From the NCBI GenBank assembly GCA_039973685.1, contig JBDWKL010000053.1, positions 1 through 64,000 of the forward strand: a DNA stretch of 64,000 bases, given 5' to 3'. This document shows, one piece after another, positions 1 to 8,888 of this stretch (positions are counted from its first letter, which is position 1; each line of letters begins with the position of its first letter). The stretch is from Hyphomicrobiales bacterium. Lineage in GTDB: Bacteria > Pseudomonadota > Alphaproteobacteria > Rhizobiales > JACESI01. Made by a program: the position numbers and the translations under genes. The notes under the pieces are model-generated. The model saw only the letters and a program-made list of their open reading frames with translations. It had not been told where the DNA came from and ran no database searches.

Positions 1-2031
1 CAAACGAAGCAGTGAGAGGCATTCTGCACGGTAGCCGGACGGGTCATTACTACGTGCACTGCTAGCCAGTGCTTCAGCATCTTTCAAAGACCATGTGCCA
101 GTGAAATCACTGCCTTTTAGTATCTGGCCAACACCTGCCACGGCTGCTGCAAAATTAGCTTCAGTCTCAGCAATATCCGCGCGGTCTGCTTGCACTGGTG
201 TGGTGATCAACTTGCTCTTGTCTTCACCCGGCAATTTGTAACGGAGTTTGACAAAAGCCAGCTCGTCATTCTTACCAACAGTCACAGGTTCCGACTTGGC
301 GGCCTCATTATAGCGAAGCGGATCAATCTTACGCGCATCAGAACCAACAGGTGTCACTTCGTAAATCGCAGTGACCGTATGACCTGCGCCAATGTCACCA
401 GCGTCCACCTTGTCATTATTGAAGTCTTCGCGCTTCAACTGGCGTGTTTCATATCCAATCAAACGGTATTCAGCGACGGTTGCAGGATTAAACTCCACCT
501 GAATTTTCACATCATTTGCAATGGTGGTGAGAGAGCCTGCCACTTGATCAACCAGCACTTTGCGCGCTTCGGACAAAGTATCGATATAGGCGGCAAAACC
601 ATTTCCGTTTTGAGCGAGCGCTTGCATGGTTGCATCTTGATAATTGCCACGGCCAAAGCCTAGGACAGAGAGATAAGTGCCGCTCTCACGCTTCTGTTTG
701 ATGAAATCCGTCAGAGCTTTTGGGTCAGACAGACCGACGTTAAAATCGCCATCTGTTGCAAGCAGCACCCGCGCCTTACCTTCATCACCAGACATCTTCT
801 CAGCAATGGCATAAGCCTGTTGAAGACCCGCCTGCCCTGCGGTTGAACCACCCGCACGAAGGTTATCAAGGCTTGCCATAATCTTATCAGCATCAGATGC
901 ACTGGTCGGCTCCAGCGCCATGCCAGCACTACCTGCATAAGTGACAATCGCGACCTTATCTTCTGGACGAAGTGTTGAAAGCAACAAGCGGAACGATTGT
1001 TTTAACAAAGGCAGTTTGTTTGCTTGGTTCATGGAACCAGACGTGTCGATCAAGAACACAAGATTATGCGGCGGTTGTTCACTCAACGACGGCGTATAAC
1101 CTTTGATGCCGACCTGCATCAGTTTGGTGCCCGTATTCCAAGGTGTTTGCATCACCGACACATTGGTGGAAAACGGAATAGAACCGCTTGTTGGCTTCTT
1201 ATAATCATAGCTGAAATAATTGATCAGCTCCTCCGTGCGCACCGCATCTTTAACAGGCAACTTGCCAAAATTGATGGCCGAACGCACGAAAGAATAAGAC
1301 GCCGTATCCACATCGACGGAAAAGGTTGAAACCGGATTGTCAGCAGTCAATTTTAACGGGTTGGCCTCTGCTTCAGGAAACGCTTCCGTGTTTGCTTCAG
1401 GAATAGCAATCGGCTCTATTGGCTGTGGTCGGACATGGGAGAGCTTGGCTGTCGAGCGAACAGCCGCCTTAGAGCGGGCCTTACCAGAAGCAACTTCAAG
1501 CCCTTGAGTTTGAGGCGCTGAGAATTTATCAGCACTCACGATTTCGTCCACAGCAAGCGGTTCAGCAATAGGCACTGGTGCAGCAGTTTGCACAGGCGCA
1601 CTCACAACCGCATCAGTTGAAACCGCAGCATCATTTAATGGCTTGGCATCATCCGCTTCAAAACGCGCCTCATTAGATTTTGATACTGGCGTTGGATTAT
1701 TGCTTGCAACGTTACCCTTCAATGGGTTTTGCGGATAAATTTGATCGAAGTTTTGAGAAACACCCACGGCCAATATAATAGCGGCAAAAGAGGCGGTTCC
1801 CAGATAGGCTTGTTTTGATGTGAGTTGAGAAACCATTTTTGAAAATCCTTTAAACAATCCGGCCTTTTCATCTGGCCGATTATTCATAGGACGCGCCTCA
1901 TCTGCTGATCCTTGGAAATTTTTTTCAAAACTTTCTTGAGCAAGCATAAGGGCTGCTTTTTTGGCCGCATCACTTGGTTGTGGCGTCGCACTCTTCAAAG
2001 ATAGTTTTAGCTTGTCGAGTTCATCTGTCAT
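1..2031 (-). CDS. Membrane-anchored von Willebrand factor A (YfbK-like) protein, C-terminus cut by window edge
   Basis: The reading frame is open for 677 codons to the left edge, so the C-terminus is missing. Residues 1-74 are a charged cytoplasmic-looking segment. Residues about 75-92 form one hydrophobic helix. A Pro/Ala-rich linker then leads to a vWA domain with the metal-binding MIDAS motif DTSGS near residue 328. This is the YfbK-type arrangement. The start ATG overlaps the TGA of the upstream ECF sigma gene (ATGA), so the two are translationally coupled. I infer that the short N-terminal tail could act on the sigma factor and the external vWA domain as a sensor or ligand binder. This anti-sigma role is not shown by the sequence. 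Confidence 0.85.
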   Translation of the reverse strand, partial: MTDELDKLKLSLKSATPQPSDAAKKAALMLAQESFEKNFQGSADEARPMNNRPDEKAGLFKGFSKMVSQLTSKQAYLGTASFAAIILAVGVSQNFDQIYPQNPLKGNVASNNPTPVSKSNEARFEADDAKPLNDAAVSTDAVVSAPVQTAAPVPIAEPLAVDEIVSADKFSAPQTQGLEVASGKARSKAAVRSTAKLSHVRPQPIEPIAIPEANTEAFPEAEANPLKLTADNPVSTFSVDVDTASYSFVRSAINFGKLPVKDAVRTEELINYFSYDYKKPTSGSIPFSTNVSVMQTPWNTGTKLMQVGIKGYTPSLSEQPPHNLVFLIDTSGSMNQANKLPLLKQSFRLLLSTLRPEDKVAIVTYAGSAGMALEPTSASDADKIMASLDNLRAGGSTAGQAGLQQAYAIAEKMSGDEGKARVLLATDGDFNVGLSDPKALTDFIKQKRESGTYLSVLGFGRGNYQDATMQALAQNGNGFAAYIDTLSEARKVLVDQVAGSLTTIANDVKIQVEFNPATVAEYRLIGYETRQLKREDFNNDKVDAGDIGAGHTVTAIYEVTPVGSDARKIDPLRYNEAAKSEPVTVGKNDELAFVKLRYKLPGEDKSKLITTPVQADRADIAETEANFAAAVAGVGQILKGSDFTGTWSLKDAEALASSARSNDPSGYRAECLSLLRL

Positions 2032-2576
2032 TGCAACATGTCCTCTGCTTTCGCTTGCTCTTTAAGCGCTTTACGCACTTCACTCATTCGCCAACTTATC
2101 GTGCCTTCAGAAACACCCAGCACTTCGCCTGCTTCCGTGTGGTTCATTTCTTCACCAAGCACCAAGGCCACCGTTTCGCGCAAGTCTTCGTTCAGCCCAC
2201 TCATGGCAGTATAAAGCCAATCTATCGCCTCGCTGGTTTCCACGTGCTCTGCTTTCAACAGCACTTCACGCTCTCCCCAGCCGCTGGCAGCTTTTGCGTG
2301 GGTTGCCCGTTTTCGTAAGCTATCGCGGGCCTTGTTCATGACCACTTGATAAAGCCATGTCGAAAACTTCGATTGCCCTTTGAAACTTTTAAGCTTTGCA
2401 GGCAGTTCAATACAAACATCCTGCGCCAAATCTTCTGCATCTGCTTTTGTCCCAAGCAAGCGAAACGCCACGCGGAAAATTAAATCATAATGACGCGCAA
2501 TCAGGCGTGCGAAAGCCGCGCGGTCACCCGCGATTGCCTGCTCAACCTCAATTTCGTCACTGCTTTGCATATGCAT
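2028..2576 (-). CDS. ECF-family RNA polymerase sigma factor
   Basis: The 182-residue protein has the two-domain ECF layout. Sigma region 2 spans roughly residues 22-88, with the RHYDLIFRVAFRLLG start, the DAEDLAQDV element and the STWLYQVVMNKARD stretch. Region 4 spans about residues 128-175, with a helix-turn-helix around HTEAGEVLGVSEGTISWRMSEVRKAL. No region 3 or extra C-terminal domain is present. Its stop codon overlaps the start of the vWA gene by 4 bases, and no classical zinc-binding anti-sigma gene is adjacent. ATG codons at 2576 and 2570 are both possible starts. The target regulon cannot be read from this window. Confidence 0.93.
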   Translation of the reverse strand: MHMQSSDEIEVEQAIAGDRAAFARLIARHYDLIFRVAFRLLGTKADAEDLAQDVCIELPAKLKSFKGQSKFSTWLYQVVMNKARDSLRKRATHAKAASGWGEREVLLKAEHVETSEAIDWLYTAMSGLNEDLRETVALVLGEEMNHTEAGEVLGVSEGTISWRMSEVRKALKEQAKAEDMLQ

Positions 2577-2696
2577 GTCACTTTATAAGACGCACGCCAC
2601 CTTGAAATCCTTGGTGGGTTTTTTAAAAAATGTCAAAAACTAGTATTTTTCCAGTAACCAGCTGTCAAAGCATACGAAAACCACTATGAATGCAAC

Positions 2697-3407
2697 ATGA
2701 AGTTTCCAGCCCCCCTCATCAAAGGCCGATTGATCAAACGCTATAAACGCTTTTTGGCTGACATCGTTTTAGACACAGGCGAAGAAATCACCGCTCACTG
2801 TGCCAACCCCGGTGCAATGCTGGGTCTTAAAGACCCTGATTCCGTTGTCTGGGTATCTGAAGCAAACAACCCGAACCGGAAGCTGAAATATGATTTTCAG
2901 CTGATTGAAGCAGACGGCACATTGGTTGGCATCAATACGGGCCACCCCAATAAGCTTGTCGAAGAAGCCATCTTAGACGGCACCATCACGGAGCTTGTTG
3001 GTTATGAAAATCTCAAGCGCGAAGTGAAATACGGCGAGAACAGCCGGATTGATATTCTACTCACCGATGAAAATAAAGCGGATTGCTATGTGGAAGTGAA
3101 GAACGTCCACTTGTCTCGCCAAAAAGGCTTGATTGAGTTTCCTGATAGCGTCACGGCACGCGGCGCAAAACACTTGGGTGAGTTGGCAAACATGGTCGAT
3201 CAAGGCCACCGCGCCGTGATGGTTTATCTCGTTCAACGAGAAGATGGGGAAAGCATGTCATTTGCCGCAGACCTCGACCCCAACTATGCTCAAGCATTCG
3301 AAGAAGCGACCAAGCGCGGTGTTGAAGCCATCGCTTATGAGTGCCATTTAACAACTGAAGACGTCACAGTAACAAAATCGCTGCCAATTAAGCCAAAGTT
3401 GGCTTGA
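2697..3407 (+). CDS. sfsA: Sugar fermentation stimulation protein A
   Basis: The 236-residue product aligns over its whole length with the SfsA family from memory: the N-terminal FPAPLIKGRLIKRYKRFLAD, the AHCANPGAMLGL segment, and the nuclease-like core with DILL, YVEVKNV and FPDSVTARGAKHL. The E-x-K arrangement in the core is typical of PD-(D/E)XK-like folds, and SfsA has been described as a DNA-binding protein. Its physiological role is not firmly established. It is monocistronic-looking, divergent from the sigma factor operon, and 85 bases upstream of map. Confidence 0.95.
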   Translation: MKFPAPLIKGRLIKRYKRFLADIVLDTGEEITAHCANPGAMLGLKDPDSVVWVSEANNPNRKLKYDFQLIEADGTLVGINTGHPNKLVEEAILDGTITELVGYENLKREVKYGENSRIDILLTDENKADCYVEVKNVHLSRQKGLIEFPDSVTARGAKHLGELANMVDQGHRAVMVYLVQREDGESMSFAADLDPNYAQAFEEATKRGVEAIAYECHLTTEDVTVTKSLPIKPKLA

Positions 3408-3492
3408 AAAACATCCGTTTTTTGTTAGTTTCACGAATTACTGGTTGTGGTAAGAAACAACCAATCTTGTTTCCCTAAGAGGCATCTACCTA

Positions 3493-4320
3493 ATGGTCAC
3501 CTACATCGACGCTGCAACGGCTCCTTTGCGTAACACTGGACAAGTGCGGCTTTACAATGATGCAGATTTTGAAGCGATGAACGCAGCTGGTCAATTGACC
3601 GCGCGCGCACTCGACCATGTTGCTGAAATGGTAAAACCGGGGGTGACGACCGAAGAGATTGATGATTTCGTGCATCAGTTCGGTCTTGATCACAACGCAC
3701 CACCTGCAACATTGAATTATCGCGGCTTTACCAAATCGTGCTGCACGTCGATCAATCATGTGGTCTGCCACGGCATTCCCAATAACAAACCACTGCGCGA
3801 AGGTGACATCATCAATGTCGACATCACCTATGTGCTGGATGGTTGGCACGGCGATTCAAGTCGTATGTATGGTGTTGGTGCCATTAAGCGGGCGGCAGAG
3901 CGTTTGATTGATGTTACCTATGAAAGCCTGATGCTTGGCATTGAAGCGGTTAAACCGGGTGCAACGACGGGCGATATTGGTGCTGCGATTCAACAGTTTG
4001 CAGAAAACGAACGTTGCAGTGTTGTACGAGATTTTTGCGGGCACGGTGTCGGCAAATTGTTTCATGACGTGCCAAACGTGCTTCATTATGGACGTGCAGG
4101 CGAAGGCGTAGAGCTTCGCCCTGGCATGATTTTCACTATTGAACCGATGATCAACCTTGGCCGCCCTCATGTAAAAGTGCTGCCAGATGGCTGGACCGCC
4201 GTGACGCGAGACCGATCGCTAACAGCTCAATTTGAACATTCCATCGGCGTTACAGAAGATGGCGTTCGTATCTTCACCAAATCCCCCAAAGGCTATGACA
4301 AGCCGCCTTATGTGAGCTGA
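3493..4320 (+). CDS. map: Type I methionine aminopeptidase
   Basis: This 275-residue M24-family enzyme removes the initiator methionine from nascent proteins. The catalytic elements are visible in order: the substrate-binding His in [10 protein letters not shown], metal ligands in [17 protein letters not shown] (two Asp), the His in GHGVGK, the Glu in FTIEPMIN and the final Glu in QFEHS. Length is normal for the bacterial type I form with a short N-terminal extension. radC follows four bases after the stop, so map and radC are probably co-transcribed. Confidence 0.97.
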   Translation: MVTYIDAATAPLRNTGQVRLYNDADFEAMNAAGQLTARALDHVAEMVKPGVTTEEIDDFVHQFGLDHNAPPATLNYRGFTKSCCTSINHVVCHGIPNNKPLREGDIINVDITYVLDGWHGDSSRMYGVGAIKRAAERLIDVTYESLMLGIEAVKPGATTGDIGAAIQQFAENERCSVVRDFCGHGVGKLFHDVPNVLHYGRAGEGVELRPGMIFTIEPMINLGRPHVKVLPDGWTAVTRDRSLTAQFEHSIGVTEDGVRIFTKSPKGYDKPPYVS

Positions 4321-4324
4321 GATC

Positions 4325-5083
4325 ATGATGGGGGGGGATAAAAAGGACGAACCGCAACTATCTGGCTTTGAAGAAGCCAACCCCGTCCTTTCTGAAAAAA
4401 CGATAAAACCTAAGCCGCATTACTCTGGCCATCGCGACCGTTTAAGAGACCGCTTCAAAGAAAGTGGCGCGACAGCGCTTGCCGATTATGAACTCTTAGA
4501 ACTGATTTTGTTTCGCGCCATTCCAAGACGTGACACCAAACCCATCGCCAAAGCTCTACTTACCCGTTTCGGCACCGTAGCTGAAGTTCTGTCAGCGCCG
4601 ATTGAGCGGTTGAAAGAAGTTGAGGGCATTGGGCAATCGGTTGCAGTCGATTTGAAAATTATCCAAGCAGCGGGTCAGCGTCTCGCCAAAGATCAAATCA
4701 TGGAACAACCCATCTTATCCTCTTGGACAGAGCTTATAGAATATTGCCACAGTGCCATGGCGTATGAGAAGAAAGAGCAATTCCGCCTCTTATTCCTCGA
4801 CAAGAAAAACCGTTTGATCGCTGACGAAGTGCAACAGGTCGGCACCATAGACCACACACCGGTTTATCCCCGTGAAGTGGTTAAACGAGCGTTGGAACTC
4901 TCAGCAACCGCCGTCATTTTATTGCACAATCACCCGTCAGGCGATCCAACACCATCGCAAGCAGACATCTTGATGACACAGAAAATCATCGAAGCCGCGA
5001 CGCCAATGGGCATCGCCGTACATGATCATGTCATCATCGGAAAAAGCGGGCACACCAGCTTAAAGGCCTTGCGGTTTATCTAG
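4325..5083 (+). CDS. radC: RadC family JAB/MPN-domain protein
   Basis: The 252-residue protein has the RadC layout. An N-terminal helix-hairpin-helix-like segment (around [13 protein letters not shown] and [14 protein letters not shown]) is followed by a JAMM metallo-domain with the [14 protein letters not shown] motif near residues 200-215. The family's biochemical role is unresolved despite the historical link to DNA repair. It lies four bases after map. Its 3' end overlaps the convergent molybdopterin-binding gene by four bases. The second to fourth codons contain a run of eight G (4330-4337), which could make the start region slippage-prone. Confidence 0.93.
   Translation: MMGGDKKDEPQLSGFEEANPVLSEKTIKPKPHYSGHRDRLRDRFKESGATALADYELLELILFRAIPRRDTKPIAKALLTRFGTVAEVLSAPIERLKEVEGIGQSVAVDLKIIQAAGQRLAKDQIMEQPILSSWTELIEYCHSAMAYEKKEQFRLLFLDKKNRLIADEVQQVGTIDHTPVYPREVVKRALELSATAVILLHNHPSGDPTPSQADILMTQKIIEAATPMGIAVHDHVIIGKSGHTSLKALRFI
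4330..4337 (+). repeat. Homopolymer tract of eight G inside the radC start region
   Basis: Eight consecutive G lie directly after the ATGAT of the radC start. A change of one base would shift the frame from the third codon. No replacement start codon is obvious immediately downstream, so slippage would silence radC. Poly-G tracts of this length are known hotspots for slipped-strand variation in other bacteria. Function here is inference. Confidence 0.6.
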
Positions 5084-6675
5084 AGCTTACCGCCCGCGGC
5101 ATCCAGCGCTTCGGGCGTATCAAGGTCAAGGCTTGCCGCCTCGCCCATTTCAACTTCAGCAATAACAGAGGCATGCTTGCCGATCAGGTGGCGCGCACCT
5201 GTATCCCCTTGCACATCGCATAGTTCATCAAAAAACCGCCGCGACCATAAAACAGGATTACCGCGTTTGCCTTTTGATGTTGCGACCACCGCATGAACAT
5301 CGTCCCGCTCACGGTAGGTCGCGATCATTTCATCAACACCATCGCTGCCAACAAACGGCATATCAGCGAGCGCTACCATTGCCGCATCAATCTCATCTCC
5401 AAGCGCACTAACGCCCGCCCTAAGTGATGTTGAAAGGCCATCGGCATAATTTTCATTATGAACAAATGTAACGTCCAGCCCTTCAAGCTCTTGGCGAATG
5501 CGCTCTTGCTCATGGCCTGTTACAACGACCACTTGATCAACCTTCGTGCTCTCTAAAGTTTCGACCACTTGGCTAACCAGCGTTTTACCGTTGATCGTCG
5601 CCAGCAATTTGTTCGCCTCACCCATACGGCTTGAACGGCCAGCAGCAAGGACGACTGCCGCAATTTGATCTTTCGCACCCAGACCGCCTTCGCGCGGTTG
5701 CGGTCTTGAGGTGATTTCCATCAATAAGCCTCCAACGCCCATGCCCATAATATCATCGCGGGTAACAGGCACATTGGCGATCAATCGATTTAAGACCCAA
5801 TCAAACCCATTCTCAACCGGAGAACGCGCGCAACCAGGCGCACCAATTACGGGAGAGCCATCAAGTTCCCCCAAGAACAGCAAATTACCCGGGTCTACTG
5901 GCATACCAAAATGGTGGAGCTGCCCTCCAGCTTCGCTCAACCCCGCAGGACCAACATCATCACGGTCAACCGTTGCCGACGCACCAAACAGAATAATCAA
6001 ATCTGGGTTCTGCTTGGAAGCTTCAATCAGTCCATCGCTTATGGATTTAGTATCATGAGCAACGCGTATTTCTTCGCTAATCGCGGCGCCAGCATTACTA
6101 AGGCGTTCGTTCAAAATCTTCCGCGTCTTATCCATTGTCGAAGGCTTCAAACTGTCGAGCGTACTCGCGACCAAAACCACATTTTGACGTTGATAAGCAT
6201 GGACACGCACCATCGCGCCTAAAGCTTCAGCAGCGGACACGGCAGATTCAGGAGCCGCAAACGGGATGATCTTGACGGTCCCAATCATCCGGCCTTCTTC
6301 CACTGGCGTATAATTTGGCAAGGTCGCGATTGTGACAGCTGGATGCATCTTGTTGAGACTTGTTACCAACCGCTCATTCGCAACGAATATCCCGTCTTCT
6401 CGAGCATATAAATTGACCCGTCCTGTGAAAGGCTCGTCTCTTCGAACAGCCCCACCGCGAACTGCATCTGCAATACGTAAGGCTGCTTCTGCTTCATGAA
6501 TATCGCCGTCAGCAAGCTCCGCCACGAGTACGCGACCAACCCCGCATGAAAGCAGCACGTCCACATCGTCTTCACTCAGCAGATGCCCCTTTTTAAAGGT
6601 GCCTGACGCCACCTTTAACGTGTGGGCGAGATAGCAGCCTGCGGCGCGCTTTAGGTCGATTTCACCAAAGTTCAC
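5080..6675 (-). CDS. Molybdopterin-binding domain fused to MobA-like nucleotidyltransferase
   Basis: The 531-residue protein is a fusion. Residues 1 to about 330 resemble the molybdopterin-binding (MoeA/MoaB/CinA-like) fold, with the segment [20 protein letters not shown] and a G-APGCARSP loop. From about residue 336 there is an NTP-transferase domain of the MobA/MocA type, with [20 protein letters not shown] and later VALADMPFV. Such proteins attach CMP (or GMP) to molybdopterin for molybdenum hydroxylases. The GTG start overlaps the upstream XdhC stop by four bases (GTGA). It is the last gene of the cox-type maturation operon, which supports a role in finishing the cofactor. Which nucleotide it uses cannot be read from sequence alone. 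Confidence 0.88.
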   Translation of the reverse strand: MNFGEIDLKRAAGCYLAHTLKVASGTFKKGHLLSEDDVDVLLSCGVGRVLVAELADGDIHEAEAALRIADAVRGGAVRRDEPFTGRVNLYAREDGIFVANERLVTSLNKMHPAVTIATLPNYTPVEEGRMIGTVKIIPFAAPESAVSAAEALGAMVRVHAYQRQNVVLVASTLDSLKPSTMDKTRKILNERLSNAGAAISEEIRVAHDTKSISDGLIEASKQNPDLIILFGASATVDRDDVGPAGLSEAGGQLHHFGMPVDPGNLLFLGELDGSPVIGAPGCARSPVENGFDWVLNRLIANVPVTRDDIMGMGVGGLLMEITSRPQPREGGLGAKDQIAAVVLAAGRSSRMGEANKLLATINGKTLVSQVVETLESTKVDQVVVVTGHEQERIRQELEGLDVTFVHNENYADGLSTSLRAGVSALGDEIDAAMVALADMPFVGSDGVDEMIATYRERDDVHAVVATSKGKRGNPVLWSRRFFDELCDVQGDTGARHLIGKHASVIAEVEMGEAASLDLDTPEALDAAGGKL

Positions 6676-7328
6676 ACCCGCCCCCTCAAAGACGCAATGA
6701 TGGTGCCGAGTACTGCAACGGAAATTTCTGCGGGATTAGCAGCGCCTATATCAAGACCAATTGGCGCATCAATCCGCTCAATTTGTTGGTCACTCAATCC
6801 ATTCGCTTTCAAACGATCCACGCGCTTTGCATGGGTTTTGCGGCTACCCAACGCACCAACATAAAAGCATTCCGCTTCCAAAGCTTTTTGCAAAGGGATG
6901 TCGTCAATTTTCGGGTCATGCGTAAGCGCTGCCAAGGCCGTATATCGATCAAGGGGCTCGCCTGCTAAAATCTCATCAGGCCATTCCGCATGAAGCGTGA
7001 CGCCTGCAAAACGTTCCTCGCTTGCAAAGGCTGTGCGCGGGTCAATCACGGTTACATCAAAACCACAGGCTTTTGCAGGGCCAATCATGTGTTGTGAAAT
7101 ATGCACAGCACCGATGATTACCAAGCGCGGAGGCGGCAAATAGGCGGCATAAAAAACGTCGCCTTCCATGCCCGATTTACCGGATAAAAACCGCGCTATC
7201 TCGCTATCGCTTGAGGCTTGTTCCCGCTCGATCAGGCGTTGTTCTTGCGTCGTGGTGTTTGTTGCAACCAGCACAGGAACACGGTTAGCGCGGCATTCGT
7301 TGAGGCGCTTTAGCAGGCTTAGTTCCAT
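6672..7328 (-). CDS. XdhC family protein, C-terminal (Rossmann) half
   Basis: The 218-residue protein contains the XdhC C-terminal domain. A nucleotide-binding segment LVIIGAVHISQHM (residues about 71-83) is followed by VTVIDPRTAF, ALTHDPKID, FYVGALGSRKTHAKR and the closing IGLDIGAANPAEISVAVLGTII. In the family this half binds molybdenum cofactor and/or a nucleotide and delivers sulfurated cofactor to xanthine dehydrogenase-type enzymes. The ATG immediately follows the stop of the N-terminal half (TAAATG), so the two halves are made as separate, coupled polypeptides. Confidence 0.92.
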   Translation of the reverse strand: MELSLLKRLNECRANRVPVLVATNTTTQEQRLIEREQASSDSEIARFLSGKSGMEGDVFYAAYLPPPRLVIIGAVHISQHMIGPAKACGFDVTVIDPRTAFASEERFAGVTLHAEWPDEILAGEPLDRYTALAALTHDPKIDDIPLQKALEAECFYVGALGSRKTHAKRVDRLKANGLSDQQIERIDAPIGLDIGAANPAEISVAVLGTIIASLRGRV

Positions 7329-7655
7329 TTAACTGACCCGCTCCACATAAACCGCAATTTCACCACCACAAGAAAGCCCAACCTCCCAAGCTGTTTCATC
7401 TGCCACACCAAAACTAAGAGTACGCGGTTTGCCGTCTTCAATCACATCAATAGCATCTGAGATAACGGCTCCTTCAACACACCCGCCAGAGACAGAACCT
7501 TCAAAATTGCCATCACTATCAATAACCAAATGCGCACCCACAGGACGCGGTGCAGAGCCCCATGTTTTGACAACTGTTGCAAGCGCCAAATTGCGCCCCT
7601 CGTTTCGCCATCGCTCCGCAATTGTCAAAACATCAAGATGATCGGGGTTTTGCAT
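7329..7655 (-). CDS. XdhC/CoxI family protein, N-terminal half
   Basis: This 108-residue protein matches the XdhC_CoxI domain: LATVVKTWGSAPRPVGAHLV, the GSVSGGCVEGAV Gly/Cys loop, and LSCGGEIAVYVE at the end. The two conserved Cys regions are the presumed molybdopterin contacts in this family. It sits between the CoxE-type gene and the Rossmann half of XdhC, on the same strand and directly adjacent to the latter. The split into two polypeptides is common in alphaproteobacteria and is not a sign of decay. Confidence 0.92.
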   Translation of the reverse strand: MQNPDHLDVLTIAERWRNEGRNLALATVVKTWGSAPRPVGAHLVIDSDGNFEGSVSGGCVEGAVISDAIDVIEDGKPRTLSFGVADETAWEVGLSCGGEIAVYVERVS

Positions 7656-7685
7656 AAAATGCTCCTCTTAGGCCGCGAGCCCCTC

Positions 7686-8882
7686 TTAAGCTGCTAACCA
7701 ATGACGTGGATCATGCCCTGATCGCTTCGGTTCTGACAAGAGCGAACAAAGGGCATCCATACTATCAATGGAATGAATGGCACGAAATTCATCGACGTGT
7801 TCAAGCATCACCCGAATGCCTTGAGCGCGGGCTTGAAAGCCATCAAATCGTAAAAGCGGATTGAGCCAAATCAGCCGACCACAGGAACGATGCAGGCGGT
7901 CCATTTCATGAGCCAAATCATCAGACCCATCCCGTTCCAACCCATCAGTGATCAGCAAGACAATCGCCCCCTGCCCCAACACACGGCGCGACCAATCGCG
8001 ATTGAATTGCTTCACCGTGGTCGCAATGCGTGTCCCGCCAGACCAATCAAGCACCGTATCAGAACAAGCAGCCAACGCCTCATCAGGGTCTTTTGCTCGA
8101 AGTTGACGGGTAACATTAGTAAGCCGTGTGCCAAACAAGAACGTATGCACCCGCTTATTGTGTTCGCTTAAGGCATGAAGGAAATGCAGGAAGATGCGCG
8201 AATATTGGCTCATTGAACCAGAAATATCGCAAAGCGCTACAACAGGCGGCGCGATCTCTTTCGGCTTCTTAAACTTGGGCAATAACAAATCACCACCCGA
8301 ACGCAAAGATGATCGCACTGTTTGGCGTGGATCAAGTCGGATGGGTTTGCTTGAAGAATGAAACCTGCGTGTGCGGAGCTTATCTACTGGCAAAACCATT
8401 TGCTGAATGGCCCGTTTAGCATCTGCAATTTCTTGTGCCGTCATTTGCGCAAAGTCTTTCTCGCGCAGCACATCTTTAGACGACATTGTAAAGCGCGCAT
8501 CCACCTCGACTTCTGGCACCATGTCGTCTTGTAGTTTTTCGTTTTGCTGGAAGAAAGCATCTGAAACGCGCGACGCCCCCGCCTTCGGCTTTTCCTTTTC
8601 GCGCTCATCTCCCTTTACAACGGGCGATAAGATTTCCAGCATTTTCTCAATTAAATCGCGTTTGCGAAAGAACAAATGAAACGCCTCATGAAAAACCGGC
8701 GAGTGATCGCGTCGTTTTACAAAGACTGAATGAAGCGTCCAATAAAGATCGTCTTTCTTACCAAAGCCGCCAACCTCAACAGCCTGCACCGCATCCACCA
8801 CAGAGGCCGGACCAACAGGCAAACCCGCACGGCGTAAGGCGCGGGCAAAGTGGGCAATATTATCAGGGATCAAACCGCTCAT
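7686..8882 (-). CDS. coxE: CoxE-type vWA domain protein
   Basis: The 398-residue protein starts with the CoxE family segment NIAHFARALRRAGLPVGPASVVDAV and has a C-terminal vWA domain with the MIDAS motif DISGSMSQYSR near residue 218 and a later LLITDGLERDG. CoxE works with the MoxR-type ATPase CoxD in maturing the active-site cluster of CO dehydrogenase-type molybdenum hydroxylases. It begins six bases after the CoxD stop. The name is given for family membership; no coxL is in the window, so the client enzyme may not be CO dehydrogenase. Confidence 0.88.
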   Translation of the reverse strand: MSGLIPDNIAHFARALRRAGLPVGPASVVDAVQAVEVGGFGKKDDLYWTLHSVFVKRRDHSPVFHEAFHLFFRKRDLIEKMLEILSPVVKGDEREKEKPKAGASRVSDAFFQQNEKLQDDMVPEVEVDARFTMSSKDVLREKDFAQMTAQEIADAKRAIQQMVLPVDKLRTRRFHSSSKPIRLDPRQTVRSSLRSGGDLLLPKFKKPKEIAPPVVALCDISGSMSQYSRIFLHFLHALSEHNKRVHTFLFGTRLTNVTRQLRAKDPDEALAACSDTVLDWSGGTRIATTVKQFNRDWSRRVLGQGAIVLLITDGLERDGSDDLAHEMDRLHRSCGRLIWLNPLLRFDGFQARAQGIRVMLEHVDEFRAIHSIDSMDALCSLLSEPKRSGHDPRHWLAA

Positions 8883-8888
8883 AAGATA

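Noticed and set aside
711-947. 78-codon minus-strand frame within the vWA gene
   Set aside because: It lies on the same strand in a different frame from the long vWA reading frame, which has clear homology. It is a shadow.
2597-2622. Hairpin with following T run on the plus strand between the sigma factor and sfsA
   Set aside because: The stem is only five base pairs (CCACC/GGTGG), and no plus-strand gene precedes it to be terminated.
7329-7655. Small XdhC gene considered as a truncated pseudogene
   Set aside because: The N- and C-terminal halves are both intact, adjacent and coupled (TAAATG). Split XdhC proteins are normal in this group.
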